DNA of 64,000 nt, from the NCBI RefSeq assembly GCF_004345005.1, contig NZ_SMMX01000004.1, positions 124,001 to 188,000 on the forward strand, written 5' to 3'. Below, in pieces: positions 11,238-19,692 of the stretch (its first letter is position 1; every line of letters starts with the position of its first letter). A program made the position numbers and the translations under genes. The notes under the pieces were generated by a model that saw nothing but the letters and a program-made list of their open reading frames with translations, was not told the origin of the DNA and did no database searches. This DNA comes from Extibacter muris. Lineage in GTDB: Bacteria > Bacillota > Clostridia > Lachnospirales > Lachnospiraceae.

Positions 11238-12542
11238 TCAGGCATGCTCGGCGGATGTGGCCCCCTGGTTAAATACATCCCTGTCCAGCGCTTTGTTCTG
11301 GTGTGCGACTATCGTGGTACATACCGCGTCGCCGGTGATGTTGACAGCGGTGCGTGTCATGTCCAGTATCCTGTCTATACCCATGATCAGGCCGATAGCC
11401 TCCACGGGCAGCCCGACGGAATTAAACACCATCGTGAGGGTGACGAGGCCGACACTTGGAACGCCCGCAGTCCCGATAGAGGCCAGCGTCGCTGTCCCGA
11501 TAACGGTGATATAATCCATCAGCTCGAGGCGGATGCCGAATGCCTGTGCCGCGAATACGACCGCCACGCCCTGCATGATTGCCGTACCGTCCATATTAAT
11601 CGTGGCGCCGAGCGGTATGGTAAAGGAAGATATTCTTTTGGATACCCCCATCTTCTTTGCAAGCGTGTCAATGGACAGCGGAATCGTCGCATTCGATGTA
11701 GCCGTGGAAAATGCAAAAGCCATGACAGGAAAGAAGTTTTTGATGAACTTCAGCGGATTCAATCCTGTAAACAGTTTCAAAAGCCCCAGATAGACGACGA
11801 AGCACTGTACTGCCAGTGCAATCAGCACCCCTATCATATATTTTCCGAGAGGCACGAAGGCTGAGAATCCGATACCGGCGAACGTCTTGGAAATGAGGCA
11901 GAATACACCGACTGGTGCAAGGCTCATAACCATCATCGTCATCTCCATCATGATATCATTGAACTGGCTGAAGAAATTGCTCACCGTCTCGGTCCGTTCC
12001 CCCAGTTTTGCAAGTATGATGCCGATGATAAGAGCGAATACGATTATCTGCAGCATGCTTCCGCTTGCCAGCGCGTTCACCGGATTATCCGGTATGATGT
12101 TGAGCAGCGTATCTGTCAGAGATGCCGCCTCCGTGATGCCCACATCCGCCGCGCCCGCCTGTATCCTGGTCATATCCAGGCCCCGTCCCGGATTGATGAT
12201 ATTGCCTACGGACAATGCCACCGTTATGGCGAGGGCTGTCGTACAGAGATAGAACACAAGTGTCCGCACTCCTACCGTACCCAGTTTTTTCGTATCACCG
12301 ATGGACATGCTCCCGCACACGAGCGAACAGAATACGAGCGGTACGACGAGCATCTTCATAAGCCGGATGAATCCCTGGCCGATGACATGCAGGACGCCGT
12401 CCACTATGATATCATCTTTTATAGAGCTGGCAGGAACCACGTAGCATAAGACGATGCCAAATATGGCTCCAGCAATCAGCGCTATGAAAATCTTTGTCGT
12501 AAGTCCTAACTTTTTCTTCTCCCCTTTTCTCTCAATACCCAT
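11238..12542 (-). CDS. Sodium:dicarboxylate symporter family (DAACS) transporter
   Basis: A 434-residue membrane protein taking up an acidic or neutral amino acid or dicarboxylate with sodium or protons. It starts with a basic stretch and a first helix (KIFIALIAGAIFGIVLCYVV). The re-entrant serine-rich motif is AFSTATSNATIPLSID, and the NMDGT signature occurs in GATINMDGTAIMQG. Both are hallmarks of the GltP/GltT/SstT superfamily. It directly abuts the RfbD-like gene and shares its promoter at 13486-13514. Substrate cannot be told; the serine/threonine transporter SstT is one possibility, glutamate/aspartate another. Confidence 0.9.
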   Translation of the reverse strand: MGIERKGEKKKLGLTTKIFIALIAGAIFGIVLCYVVPASSIKDDIIVDGVLHVIGQGFIRLMKMLVVPLVFCSLVCGSMSIGDTKKLGTVGVRTLVFYLCTTALAITVALSVGNIINPGRGLDMTRIQAGAADVGITEAASLTDTLLNIIPDNPVNALASGSMLQIIVFALIIGIILAKLGERTETVSNFFSQFNDIMMEMTMMVMSLAPVGVFCLISKTFAGIGFSAFVPLGKYMIGVLIALAVQCFVVYLGLLKLFTGLNPLKFIKNFFPVMAFAFSTATSNATIPLSIDTLAKKMGVSKRISSFTIPLGATINMDGTAIMQGVAVVFAAQAFGIRLELMDYITVIGTATLASIGTAGVPSVGLVTLTMVFNSVGLPVEAIGLIMGIDRILDMTRTAVNITGDAVCTTIVAHQNKALDRDVFNQGATSAEHA

Positions 12543-13403
12543 CTATCCGATTCCTCCTCTGTTCATCCACTCTTCCATATATTCCTCCAGAGACGCTCTC
12601 CAGCCGGGCATTTCATATACGTCTATGATCCTAAGTATAAAGTTGTCCAGAACTGCATAAGCCGGACGCACGGAAGACAGTTCTGATTCACGCGTCGGTA
12701 CCGGCCTCAGTTCTGCTTCCAGGCCGGCCAGCTTCAGGATTTCTTTTGCAAACTCATAACGGCTGCAGGTCCCTTTGCATGTGGCATGGTATGTGCCGTA
12801 TTCATTCGTCCGGATCAGATGAAGGATAATCCTGCCCAGATCCCGGGCGCTCGTCGGCGAACCGAACTGATCGGAAGCCACCGGAAGCTCTCTCTGGCTT
12901 TTTGCCTTCTCAATCACGCTGTTTACAAAGTTTTCACCTCTGCCGTATACCCAGTTGCTGCGCACGATAAAATGTTTGTGCGTGAACTCTTTTACATAGT
13001 TTTCTCCGGCTCTTTTAGAACGCCCGTACACGGTGAGCGGATTCGTGTCATCGAACTCCGAATACGGCGTCGTGCTCAGACCGTCGAACACATCATCGGT
13101 GGACAGCTGGACAATCTTAGCCCCTGTCTTTCTTGCAACGATGCTTAAGTTCCTGGCCCCGAGCGCATTCACCCTGTAGGCAAGTTCCGGCTGTGCTTCG
13201 CACAGCCCGGTATCTGTAACCGCCGCACAGTTTATGATCACATCCGGCCGGTTGATCTCACCAAATCCGATCACCTCGTCGGTATGCGTAATATCAAGTT
13301 CTTCCTTATCTGTGTTGAACACTTCCGCTTCCAGCGGGTCCAGCACTTCGTTAATCGCTGTTCCAAGCTGCCCTCCGGCACCTACGATCCATACTTTAAC
13401 CAT
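12543..13403 (-). CDS. rfbD: dTDP-4-dehydrorhamnose reductase family protein
   Basis: A 286-residue extended SDR that in RfbD reduces dTDP-4-dehydrorhamnose to dTDP-rhamnose with NAD(P)H. The nucleotide-binding turn is VGAGGQLG, the substrate-loop motif STDDVFDG, and the catalytic pair YGRSKRAGE (YxxxK). Start: ATG 13403 behind AGGAGGAG. The other rhamnose genes (rfbA, B, C) are absent nearby and a symporter follows instead, so a different sugar-nucleotide substrate is possible. Transcription comes from a fully consensus promoter, with a terminator-like hairpin in the leader. Confidence 0.82.
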   Translation of the reverse strand: MVKVWIVGAGGQLGTAINEVLDPLEAEVFNTDKEELDITHTDEVIGFGEINRPDVIINCAAVTDTGLCEAQPELAYRVNALGARNLSIVARKTGAKIVQLSTDDVFDGLSTTPYSEFDDTNPLTVYGRSKRAGENYVKEFTHKHFIVRSNWVYGRGENFVNSVIEKAKSQRELPVASDQFGSPTSARDLGRIILHLIRTNEYGTYHATCKGTCSRYEFAKEILKLAGLEAELRPVPTRESELSSVRPAYAVLDNFILRIIDVYEMPGWRASLEEYMEEWMNRGGIG

Positions 13404-13434
13404 GTTCTCTCCTCCTGTATCTTCCTCCTGCACT

Positions 13435-13470
13435 ATAAGAAAAGCGTTGATCAAGTGCAATCAACGCTTT
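13435..13470 (-). terminator. Leader hairpin upstream of the rfbD-like gene
   Basis: An 11-bp perfect stem, AAAGCGTTGAT with ATCAACGCTTT, and an 8-nt loop, followed on the minus strand by TTTTCTTATAG. It lies between the consensus promoter (13486-13514) and the start codon, so it is either an attenuator-like element or a stop for read-through from the gene at 13549. Confidence 0.55.
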
Positions 13471-13485
13471 ACATTCCGCTTATCT

Positions 13486-13514
13486 ATTATATCAATAGTT
13501 GCCGCCAGTGTCAA
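13486..13514 (-). promoter_or_regulatory. Consensus sigma-A promoter for rfbD-like/symporter operon
   Basis: TTGACA (13509-13514), exactly 17 bp, TATAAT (13486-13491) on the minus strand: both hexamers perfect. Confidence 0.85.
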
Positions 13515-13548
13515 TAAACGTGCCGTTACTGGCTTTCCATCATTTTCC

Positions 13549-13851
13549 TTAAAGATTTTTCCATACTTCCGCGACATCCATATCCGTCGTTATCTCCTGG
13601 ATGACCCTGTCGCTGTCCACATGTCTTACCTCGATCCCGTTATTCTCCATAGCAACGAATGCCGCAAACAGCATAAAGCACAGGAATACCCGTATCCCGA
13701 ACGTGCTGACGGCACCGGTGTCCTCTTCCCCGTACAATTTGTGGTAGGCAGCGCCATATCTCGGATGCACGGCCGGAGGTCCCTTGCGGTCGCTGTACAG
13801 ATACCGCGTCTCATTCAGCAGCTGGCGCCGCCTTTTTTCAGAATTGTTCAT
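13549..13851 (-). CDS. Small single-span membrane protein, unknown function
   Basis: A 100-residue protein I do not recognise. The N-terminal half is polar and basic (NNSEKRRRQLL, YLYSDRKGPPAVHPRYGAAY). One membrane helix follows (FGIRVFLCFMLFAAFVAM), then a short acidic tail (DSDRVIQEITTDMDVAEVW). This suggests the N-terminus stays inside and the tail outside. Start: ATG 13851 behind AGGACGGG rather than the ATG 69 nt upstream. It sits after hisIE but is separated by about 90 bp with no clear promoter. Confidence 0.6.
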   Translation of the reverse strand: MNNSEKRRRQLLNETRYLYSDRKGPPAVHPRYGAAYHKLYGEEDTGAVSTFGIRVFLCFMLFAAFVAMENNGIEVRHVDSDRVIQEITTDMDVAEVWKNL

Positions 13852-13941
13852 ATAGCATCCCGTCCTTTCCAGGCAGCTGGCTTTGTACTTATTTCCTGCC
13901 TGGAATATTATATGCGGCATATATGCTGTTTCATTCCCGTT

Positions 13942-15225
13942 TTAGCGGTCTGCCAGCTCCTTGATGATATCTTCCCAGCTGATTCCCCTCTCTACCATAA
14001 GCACCATAGCATGGTACAGGAAATCCGCCATCTCATATTTGACTTCTTCAGGATTCGGATTCTTGGCGGCTATGACGATCTCCGTCGCCTCTTCGCCTAC
14101 TTTCTTCAATATCTTGTCAATCCCTTTGTCGAACAGATAATTCGTGTAGGAACCCTCCTTCGGGTTTTCGCGTCTGTCCAGGATGGTACCGTACACCGAC
14201 TCAAATACCTGCAGCGGGTTCGTCTCATCATAGTCGCTTCCGACAAGAGGCTGGAAGAAGCAGGTCGGATTGCCCGTATGGCAGGCCACGCCCACCTGAT
14301 CCACCTTGGCAAGCAGCGTGTCATAGTCACAGTCTATCGTCAGTGATTTTACATACTGGAAATGGCCGCTTGTCTCGCCCTTCGTCCAGAGCTGCTCTCT
14401 GCTTCTGCTGTAGTAGGTCATCTTGCCGGTCTTGATGGTACGGTAGAATGCCTCCTCGTTCATATAGGCGAGCATCAGCACTTCCTGGGTCTTATAGTGC
14501 TGTACGACGACGGGTACGAGCCCTTGTCCATTCGTCTTGAACTGTGAGAATTCCATCATGCTTTCAAAGGAAGTCATCTTGATCTCTTCCTGGCCACATT
14601 TCTCCTTGAAGTCCACGAAATCCATATCCGTCTGGCTGACGAATTTGCCCGACAGCCCCTTTACGCCCGGGCACTTAAGGATCTTGAACAGCTCCGGTTC
14701 TTCCATCGTGTCTGTGACGACCACGCATGGGACGTCTGTGACATTCATGACCGAATTCAAATCGAGCCTGTGCATGAATACGATTTCGCTGCTGTAGTCC
14801 TGGATAAGATGCTGGTGCTTGAACAAAGCATCAAAGTCGTTCAGCGATACTGCGATCTTCTCCTTTCCAAAGCGTCTGGCGGCATCATCAATCAGCTTTA
14901 CGCTGTCCGCCTTGGAGAAATTCAGCATCGCCCGTTTGGCTCCCGCGTATAAGATCTTCTTTATATCCTCCTGGCGCCGGATATTGCCTCCTGCTACCAT
15001 CGGTATACGGATGACACGGTTCATCCGTTTCATCAGGTCAATCGCTTCATCATGTTCTTCGTCGGCGTCAGACAGGTCGAACACAAGCAGTTCATCCGCC
15101 CCGTGGTCACTGTAATATTTAGCAAGTCCGATGACATCGTCTGCCAGCACCGTCTCATCTGTAAACCATTTTACCGCTTTCCCTCCCCTGATAAAGATAC
15201 AGGGTATCAATCGTTTATAGCTCAT
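13942..15225 (-). CDS. hisIE: HisIE with an N-terminal HisF-like domain
   Basis: A 427-residue three-domain protein. Residues about 1-215 are a HisA/HisF-like barrel ([36 protein letters not shown]). Residues about 225-325 are phosphoribosyl-AMP cyclohydrolase ([39 protein letters not shown]), and about 335-427 phosphoribosyl-ATP pyrophosphatase ([24 protein letters not shown]). The C-terminal domains carry out the second and third steps of histidine synthesis. In the barrel, the two aspartates used by HisF are replaced by F11 and N129 by my alignment, so it is probably not a cyclase but a structural or regulatory domain. Confidence 0.9.
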   Translation of the reverse strand: MSYKRLIPCIFIRGGKAVKWFTDETVLADDVIGLAKYYSDHGADELLVFDLSDADEEHDEAIDLMKRMNRVIRIPMVAGGNIRRQEDIKKILYAGAKRAMLNFSKADSVKLIDDAARRFGKEKIAVSLNDFDALFKHQHLIQDYSSEIVFMHRLDLNSVMNVTDVPCVVVTDTMEEPELFKILKCPGVKGLSGKFVSQTDMDFVDFKEKCGQEEIKMTSFESMMEFSQFKTNGQGLVPVVVQHYKTQEVLMLAYMNEEAFYRTIKTGKMTYYSRSREQLWTKGETSGHFQYVKSLTIDCDYDTLLAKVDQVGVACHTGNPTCFFQPLVGSDYDETNPLQVFESVYGTILDRRENPKEGSYTNYLFDKGIDKILKKVGEEATEIVIAAKNPNPEEVKYEMADFLYHAMVLMVERGISWEDIIKELADR

Positions 15226-15240
15226 TGTATCTAGTCTCCT

Positions 15241-15828
15241 TTATAGGCTTCCTTTTGTAGTCCATACTTCCTTGATCCGCGGCTCTGCCATGGTTGCCAT
15301 ATCGAGCGCTTTCCCAAAGCTTTTGAACATGGCTTCTGCCATGTGGTGGCTGTTGCAGCCATCCAGTATCTTCAGATGGATATTCATCATGGCACTGTAA
15401 GACACGGCATAGAAGAACTCACGTACCATCTCTGTATCCAGGCTGCCTATCCGCTCCGTCGTAAGCAATGCATCATATCCGAGGTAAGGGCGTCCCGACA
15501 AGTCTACCGCACAGAGGGCCAGCGTCTCGTCCATGGGAAGTATGAAATGGCCGTATCTTCTGATGCCAGCCTTGTCTCCTGCCGCCTGTGCTATCGCCTG
15601 CCCCAATACGATTCCCGTGTCCTCTACGGTGTGATGGCAGTCCACATGCATATCACCTTTGGCCTTTACGGTCAGGTCAAATAATCCGTGCCGCGCGAAT
15701 CCGTCCAGCATATGGTCGAAGAACCCTATGCCGGTGCTGATATCGTTCTGTCCGCTTCCATCCAGATTGAGCGTGACGGTTATATCCGTCTCTTTCGTCT
15801 TTCTCGTACATTCGGCTGTCCGTTCCAT
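15241..15828 (-). CDS. hisB: Imidazoleglycerol-phosphate dehydratase
   Basis: A 195-residue enzyme converting imidazole-glycerol phosphate to imidazole-acetol phosphate. It has the metal-binding repeats GFFDHMLDGFARHG and DCHHTVEDTGI, and the second-half equivalents LGYDA and DGCNSHHMAEAMFKS. Start: ATG 15828 behind AAGGAGG, giving the standard N-terminus MERTAECTRKTKETDI; the 27-nt longer frame is not needed. It sits 13 bp after hisD and 15 bp before hisIE in one operon. It is monofunctional, without the HisN phosphatase domain of E. coli HisB. Confidence 0.95.
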   Translation of the reverse strand: MERTAECTRKTKETDITVTLNLDGSGQNDISTGIGFFDHMLDGFARHGLFDLTVKAKGDMHVDCHHTVEDTGIVLGQAIAQAAGDKAGIRRYGHFILPMDETLALCAVDLSGRPYLGYDALLTTERIGSLDTEMVREFFYAVSYSAMMNIHLKILDGCNSHHMAEAMFKSFGKALDMATMAEPRIKEVWTTKGSL

Positions 15829-15841
15829 CCTCTCATCCTCC

Positions 15842-17137
15842 TTATCCCTCTTCAAAACGCACTTTAATAGAATTGGCGTGCGCGGTCAGCTGTTCTGCTT
15901 CTGCAAACGCCTCGATATCTGTATGGATCTCCTCCAGCGCCTCTCTGGAGTAGCCGATGATGCTGGATTTTTTGATAAAATCATCCACGGACAGCGGCGA
16001 GAAGAACTTCGCCGTCCCATTGGTCGGCAGCACATGATTCGGGCCTGCAAAGTAGTCGCCAAGCGGTTCGCTTGCATATTCCCCTATAAATATGGCACCC
16101 GCATTCCTTATTTTCGTCATGATATGATACGGGTCTTTCGTCATTATCTCAAGATGTTCAGACGCGATGTCATTAGCAATGTCAATGACATCGTCCATCG
16201 TTTCGGCCACGAGGATGTAGCCGTAGTTATCTAATGACTTCTTTATAATCTCGGACCGGGACAGCTCTTCGGCAAATGCGTCTGCCTCGGCAGATACATC
16301 CCTGGCCAGTTTTTCGCTCGTCGTTACAAGTATCGAAGATGCCAGTTCATCGTGTTCCGCCTGGGACAGGAGGTCTGCCGCTACATATCTTGGGTTTGCC
16401 GTCTCATCCGCCACTACGAGGATCTCGCTCGGCCCTGCGATCGCGTCTATGCTTACATGGCCGTAAACCGCTTTTTTAGCAAGAGCCACATATATATTCC
16501 CGGGCCCTACGATCTTGTCCACCTTCGGTATGCTTTCCGTCCCGTAAGCCAGCGCGCCTACCGCCTGTGCGCCGCCCGCTTTATAGACCGCGTCAGCGCC
16601 TGCTTCTATGGCGGCGACAAGCGTATTTGGATTTACCTTCCCGTCTTTACCGGGCGGCGTCACCATGACGATCTCCCCGACTCCGGCTGTTTTAGCCGGT
16701 ACGATGTTCATAAGCACGGAAGAAGGGTACACTGCCTTGCCGCCGGGCACATACACGCCGACCCGGTTAAGGGCCGTGACTTTCTGTCCGAGGATCGTGC
16801 CGTCCGGCCTGCTGTCAAACCAGCTGTACTGGCGCTGCTTTTCATGATATGTGCGGATATTCACAAGCGCCTTCCTGATAATGGAAAGGAGGGACGGGTC
16901 TACCTGTTCATAGGCTTCCTGGAATTCCTCTTCCGTCACTTTCACATTCGCTGCACTGATATCTGCCCCATCATATTTCTTCGTATAATGGAATAGCGCT
17001 TTGTCTCTCTCTCCTTTTATCTTATCCAGAATCTCCGCCACGCCTTGTTCGTATCCGGCGTAATTGTTCGGACTCCGTTTCAGGAGGTCTTCCAGGACAT
17101 TCTGCTTTGTCTCCTTGTCTAACCGTAGTATCCTCAT
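15842..17137 (-). CDS. hisD: Histidinol dehydrogenase
   Basis: A 431-residue zinc enzyme carrying out the last two oxidations of histidine synthesis (histidinol to histidine). Characteristic segments are GVYVPGGKAVYPSSVLMN, KIVGPGNIYVALAKK, IAGPSEILVVAD, LLSQAEHDELASS (zinc ligand and general base region) and SEHLEIMT. The length is normal. It lies between hisG and hisB in the same direction, 36 bp after hisG. Confidence 0.96.
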   Translation of the reverse strand: MRILRLDKETKQNVLEDLLKRSPNNYAGYEQGVAEILDKIKGERDKALFHYTKKYDGADISAANVKVTEEEFQEAYEQVDPSLLSIIRKALVNIRTYHEKQRQYSWFDSRPDGTILGQKVTALNRVGVYVPGGKAVYPSSVLMNIVPAKTAGVGEIVMVTPPGKDGKVNPNTLVAAIEAGADAVYKAGGAQAVGALAYGTESIPKVDKIVGPGNIYVALAKKAVYGHVSIDAIAGPSEILVVADETANPRYVAADLLSQAEHDELASSILVTTSEKLARDVSAEADAFAEELSRSEIIKKSLDNYGYILVAETMDDVIDIANDIASEHLEIMTKDPYHIMTKIRNAGAIFIGEYASEPLGDYFAGPNHVLPTNGTAKFFSPLSVDDFIKKSSIIGYSREALEEIHTDIEAFAEAEQLTAHANSIKVRFEEG

Positions 17138-17173
17138 ATGATCTGTCCTCTCTTATCTCTCATTCCATTCCTG

Positions 17174-17809
17174 TTACAGCTGGGCACGCAGCTTTGTCAG
17201 AAGCGTCTTGATCCTCGTGCTTTCCATACGCATGCTTACCGGGTTCACTATCATCCTGGCCGAAAGCGGACATACCTCTTCCAGCACTTCCAGCCCGTTT
17301 TCCTTCAATGTCGAGCCGGTCTCCACGATGTCCACTATCACTTCTGACAGCCCTACGATAGGCGCCAGCTCTATGGAGCCGTTCAATTTGATTATCTCCA
17401 CAGTCTGATGCTTCGTATTATAAAAGTAGTCTTTTGCGATGTTCGGATACTTGGTGGCAACCCTTATGAGCTCGTGATGCTGGAGAAGGGGGACGGCCTC
17501 CTTGTACCCGCAGACGCACATGCTGCATCTGCCGTAGCCAAGGTCCAGCACCTCGTGTACCTTGCGCCGTTCTTCCAGTATCGTATCCTTCCCTGCCACA
17601 CCGATATCCGCCGCTCCGTACTCTACATACGTGGGGACATCCGGCCCTTTTGCAAGAAAGAACTTAAGTTTTAGTTCTTCGTTCGTAAATATCAGCTTTC
17701 TGGAATCCTTATCTTTCATCTCTTCACAAGTGATTCCTATCTTTTCAAAAAGCTCCAGCGTCTGCTTTGCCAGGCGCCCCTTCCCAAGGGCAAATGTCAG
17801 ATATCTCAT
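17174..17809 (-). CDS. hisG: ATP phosphoribosyltransferase catalytic subunit, short form
   Basis: A 211-residue HisG that joins ATP and PRPP in the first committed step. It has LTFALGKGRLAKQTLELF, PTYVEYGAADIGVAGKDTILE and the PRPP-site segment DIVETGSTLKENGL. The C-terminal regulatory ACT-like domain of long HisG is missing. The short form works only as an octamer with HisZ, which is encoded 3 bp upstream. Feedback inhibition by histidine is then expected through HisZ. Confidence 0.96.
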   Translation of the reverse strand: MRYLTFALGKGRLAKQTLELFEKIGITCEEMKDKDSRKLIFTNEELKLKFFLAKGPDVPTYVEYGAADIGVAGKDTILEERRKVHEVLDLGYGRCSMCVCGYKEAVPLLQHHELIRVATKYPNIAKDYFYNTKHQTVEIIKLNGSIELAPIVGLSEVIVDIVETGSTLKENGLEVLEEVCPLSARMIVNPVSMRMESTRIKTLLTKLRAQL

Positions 17810-17812
17810 AGT

Positions 17813-19066
17813 TTAGCTCCTGTCTCTTGAGGCAATCACTTTGTGCTCTCCCGTCACCAGGTTTATCATCGTGATTTCCCCGTTTTTATTAATGTAAATC
17901 AGATTTCCTGCATAATATTCTTTGCCGTATTCGATATAGTCTTCTATGAGCTTGCCTTTGGACTTCTTGACAAGTTCTGTGTTTTTGGCCTTTTTTCTGA
18001 AATCTCTGGCCAGTACGAGCGCCTCTTTCAGCCGCTCCTCATCATATACGATCAGTGTGTTTTTTCTTGTATATACGATGCGCACCTTCTGCCTTGCAAG
18101 TGCGTTCATCAGTTCATCGATGACGATGACGAAACCAATCGAAGCAGACTCTTTTCCGAATTTTTCAAGAAGACGGTCGTACCTCCCCCCTTTGACAAAG
18201 GCATCTCCGGTTCCGAACGTATAGCCCCGGAAGATGATGCCGGTGTAGTACCCATAAGTACCACTCATGCTCAGGTCAAAAGTCACATATTCTTCTGCTC
18301 CATATATCCTAAGAACATCATAGATCTTCTCCAGACGTTTGATTGCCATAATGCCTTTGGAATTCGGAGCGATATTCCTCGCCCGGGCAAGTATCTCCAC
18401 ACCGCCGACAAGTTCATCCAGAGCCGCAAATGCTTCCTTGGAACTTCTTTTTACATGGATGCTGTCCAGGAATTCTTCCACCCCGAAGTAGTTCCGGTTG
18501 TTGATGAGCTCCCGGACCCGTTCTTCCGCCTCTTCGTCCAGATCCGCATCTTCTATCAGGCTCTGGAAGTAATCTACATTCCCCACGTTCAGCTGGAACT
18601 CTTTCAGCCCGATGGAAGTGAGGCATTCGATGACAAGTGCCAGCATCTCCGCATCCGCCTCTGCCGAGTCATCTCCCATCAGTTCTGCACCCATCTGCGT
18701 GTTCTCCCGGAGCCGTCCCTGATAGCTGGAATGGTTGATGAACGTATTTCCGGTATAGCAGAGGCGTATCGGAAGCTGCTCATCACCGTACAGCGTTGCT
18801 GCGGCTCTGGCGACGGACGGAGTGATATCCGGCCGGAGAACGAGCGTATTGCCGTCCTTGTCAAAAAATTTGTACAGATCTTTTGAGGGAATCGTGCCTA
18901 TCTCCTTCCGGAACACGTCAAAGTATTCAAAGGTAGGTGTCTGTATGTCATGATACCCATAGAGATGGAATACTTTTTCCAGCCTTCTCTCCAGCGCCAG
19001 CTTCCTCCCGCATTCAACATTATATATATCCCGGACCCCTTCCGGCGTGTGTAGTAATTTCTTCAT
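17813..19066 (-). CDS. hisZ: ATP phosphoribosyltransferase regulatory subunit
   Basis: A 417-residue HisRS-like protein without tRNA charging activity. Class II synthetase-like motifs are seen (TPEGVRDIYNVE, LYKFFDKDGNTLVLRPDITP, MSGTYGYYTGIIFRGYTFG, GGRYDRLLEKFGKESASIGFVI). The N-terminal 320 residues match HisZ. The C-terminal 90 or so (KNTLIVYDEERLKEALVLAR) resemble a short anticodon-binding-like fold. First gene of the his operon, with a GGAGG site and a fully consensus promoter 63 bp upstream. Its coupling to short HisG supports HisZ rather than a true histidyl-tRNA synthetase. Confidence 0.92.
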   Translation of the reverse strand: MKKLLHTPEGVRDIYNVECGRKLALERRLEKVFHLYGYHDIQTPTFEYFDVFRKEIGTIPSKDLYKFFDKDGNTLVLRPDITPSVARAAATLYGDEQLPIRLCYTGNTFINHSSYQGRLRENTQMGAELMGDDSAEADAEMLALVIECLTSIGLKEFQLNVGNVDYFQSLIEDADLDEEAEERVRELINNRNYFGVEEFLDSIHVKRSSKEAFAALDELVGGVEILARARNIAPNSKGIMAIKRLEKIYDVLRIYGAEEYVTFDLSMSGTYGYYTGIIFRGYTFGTGDAFVKGGRYDRLLEKFGKESASIGFVIVIDELMNALARQKVRIVYTRKNTLIVYDEERLKEALVLARDFRKKAKNTELVKKSKGKLIEDYIEYGKEYYAGNLIYINKNGEITMINLVTGEHKVIASRDRS

Positions 19067-19128
19067 ATATCCTCCTGCTGTGTCATGAACAGCACTTTAG
19101 TGTGCTACTATGTTAAATTCCTTACTGC

Positions 19129-19157
19129 ATTATACGCATTTTCTTATTCTTTGTCAA
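19129..19157 (-). promoter_or_regulatory. Consensus promoter of the his operon
   Basis: TTGACA (19152-19157), 17 bp, TATAAT (19129-19134) on the minus strand. The -35 lies inside the last codons of recU (Leu-Asp-Lys-Glu-stop). The leader of about 55 nt holds a small hairpin (AGCAC-ACTAAA-GTGCT) and no T-box was found. Confidence 0.85.
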
Positions 19158-19692
19158 GCTGCTCCCTCAGCTCCAGATCCAGATTCATCGCATCCAGATA
19201 AGGAACATAGCAGCCATTCTTCAGTTCCATCAGAAAACGCGGATCCAGCTCATCAAAGCGGAAGCTTTTCCTTCCTCCGTCCTCTGCCCGTTTCCAGAAG
19301 GCAAGCATCTCATCATGACGCATATAATACAGAATGTTCCTGGCTGAAAAAAAGATGATCAGAAAGGACAGCCCCCCCTGCTTTTCATATCCTTCCATAA
19401 ACGTCACCTGATGTCTGTGGATGTTCTGGAGGGGAAAGGTATCTGCGACACATTCTTTTGCATCGAAGCAGACCGGTATCCCCTGTACGGCACCGATATA
19501 ATCAACCGTGCTGCGTTGGTCGAAGTAGGCAAGCGTAATCTGCCGGTGTTCCTTGTCCATCTTTACCGGCGTAATCGGTGTCGGAATCTTCTGTATGAGC
19601 GCCAGCCCCATCTCCTGATACCGCTCATTCGTCCGGTTGATCAAGTCTTCTAACGTAGAACCTCTAAGGCCTCTTGAGTTCCATGTTCCCAT
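19144..19692 (-). CDS. recU: Holliday junction resolvase RecU
   Basis: A 182-residue nuclease resolving recombination intermediates. It has the N-terminal MGTWNSRGLRGSTLEDLIN and the catalytic segment STVDYIGAVQGIPVCFDAKEC with the acidic and lysine residues of the RecU/PD-(D/E)XK fold. LQNIHRHQVTFME follows, then a C-terminus with YMRHDEMLAFW. Length is typical of the shorter Firmicute RecU. It overlaps the end of the upstream RluA-type gene by 43 bp, so the two are probably translated together; in B. subtilis recU is instead paired with a penicillin-binding protein gene. Confidence 0.9.
   Translation of the reverse strand: MGTWNSRGLRGSTLEDLINRTNERYQEMGLALIQKIPTPITPVKMDKEHRQITLAYFDQRSTVDYIGAVQGIPVCFDAKECVADTFPLQNIHRHQVTFMEGYEKQGGLSFLIIFFSARNILYYMRHDEMLAFWKRAEDGGRKSFRFDELDPRFLMELKNGCYVPYLDAMNLDLELREQLDKE

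Noticed and set aside
19067-19122. T-box or histidine leader-peptide attenuator ahead of hisZ
   Set aside because: The leader is only about 55 nt, has no run of His codons and no T-box sequence; only a 5-bp hairpin is present.
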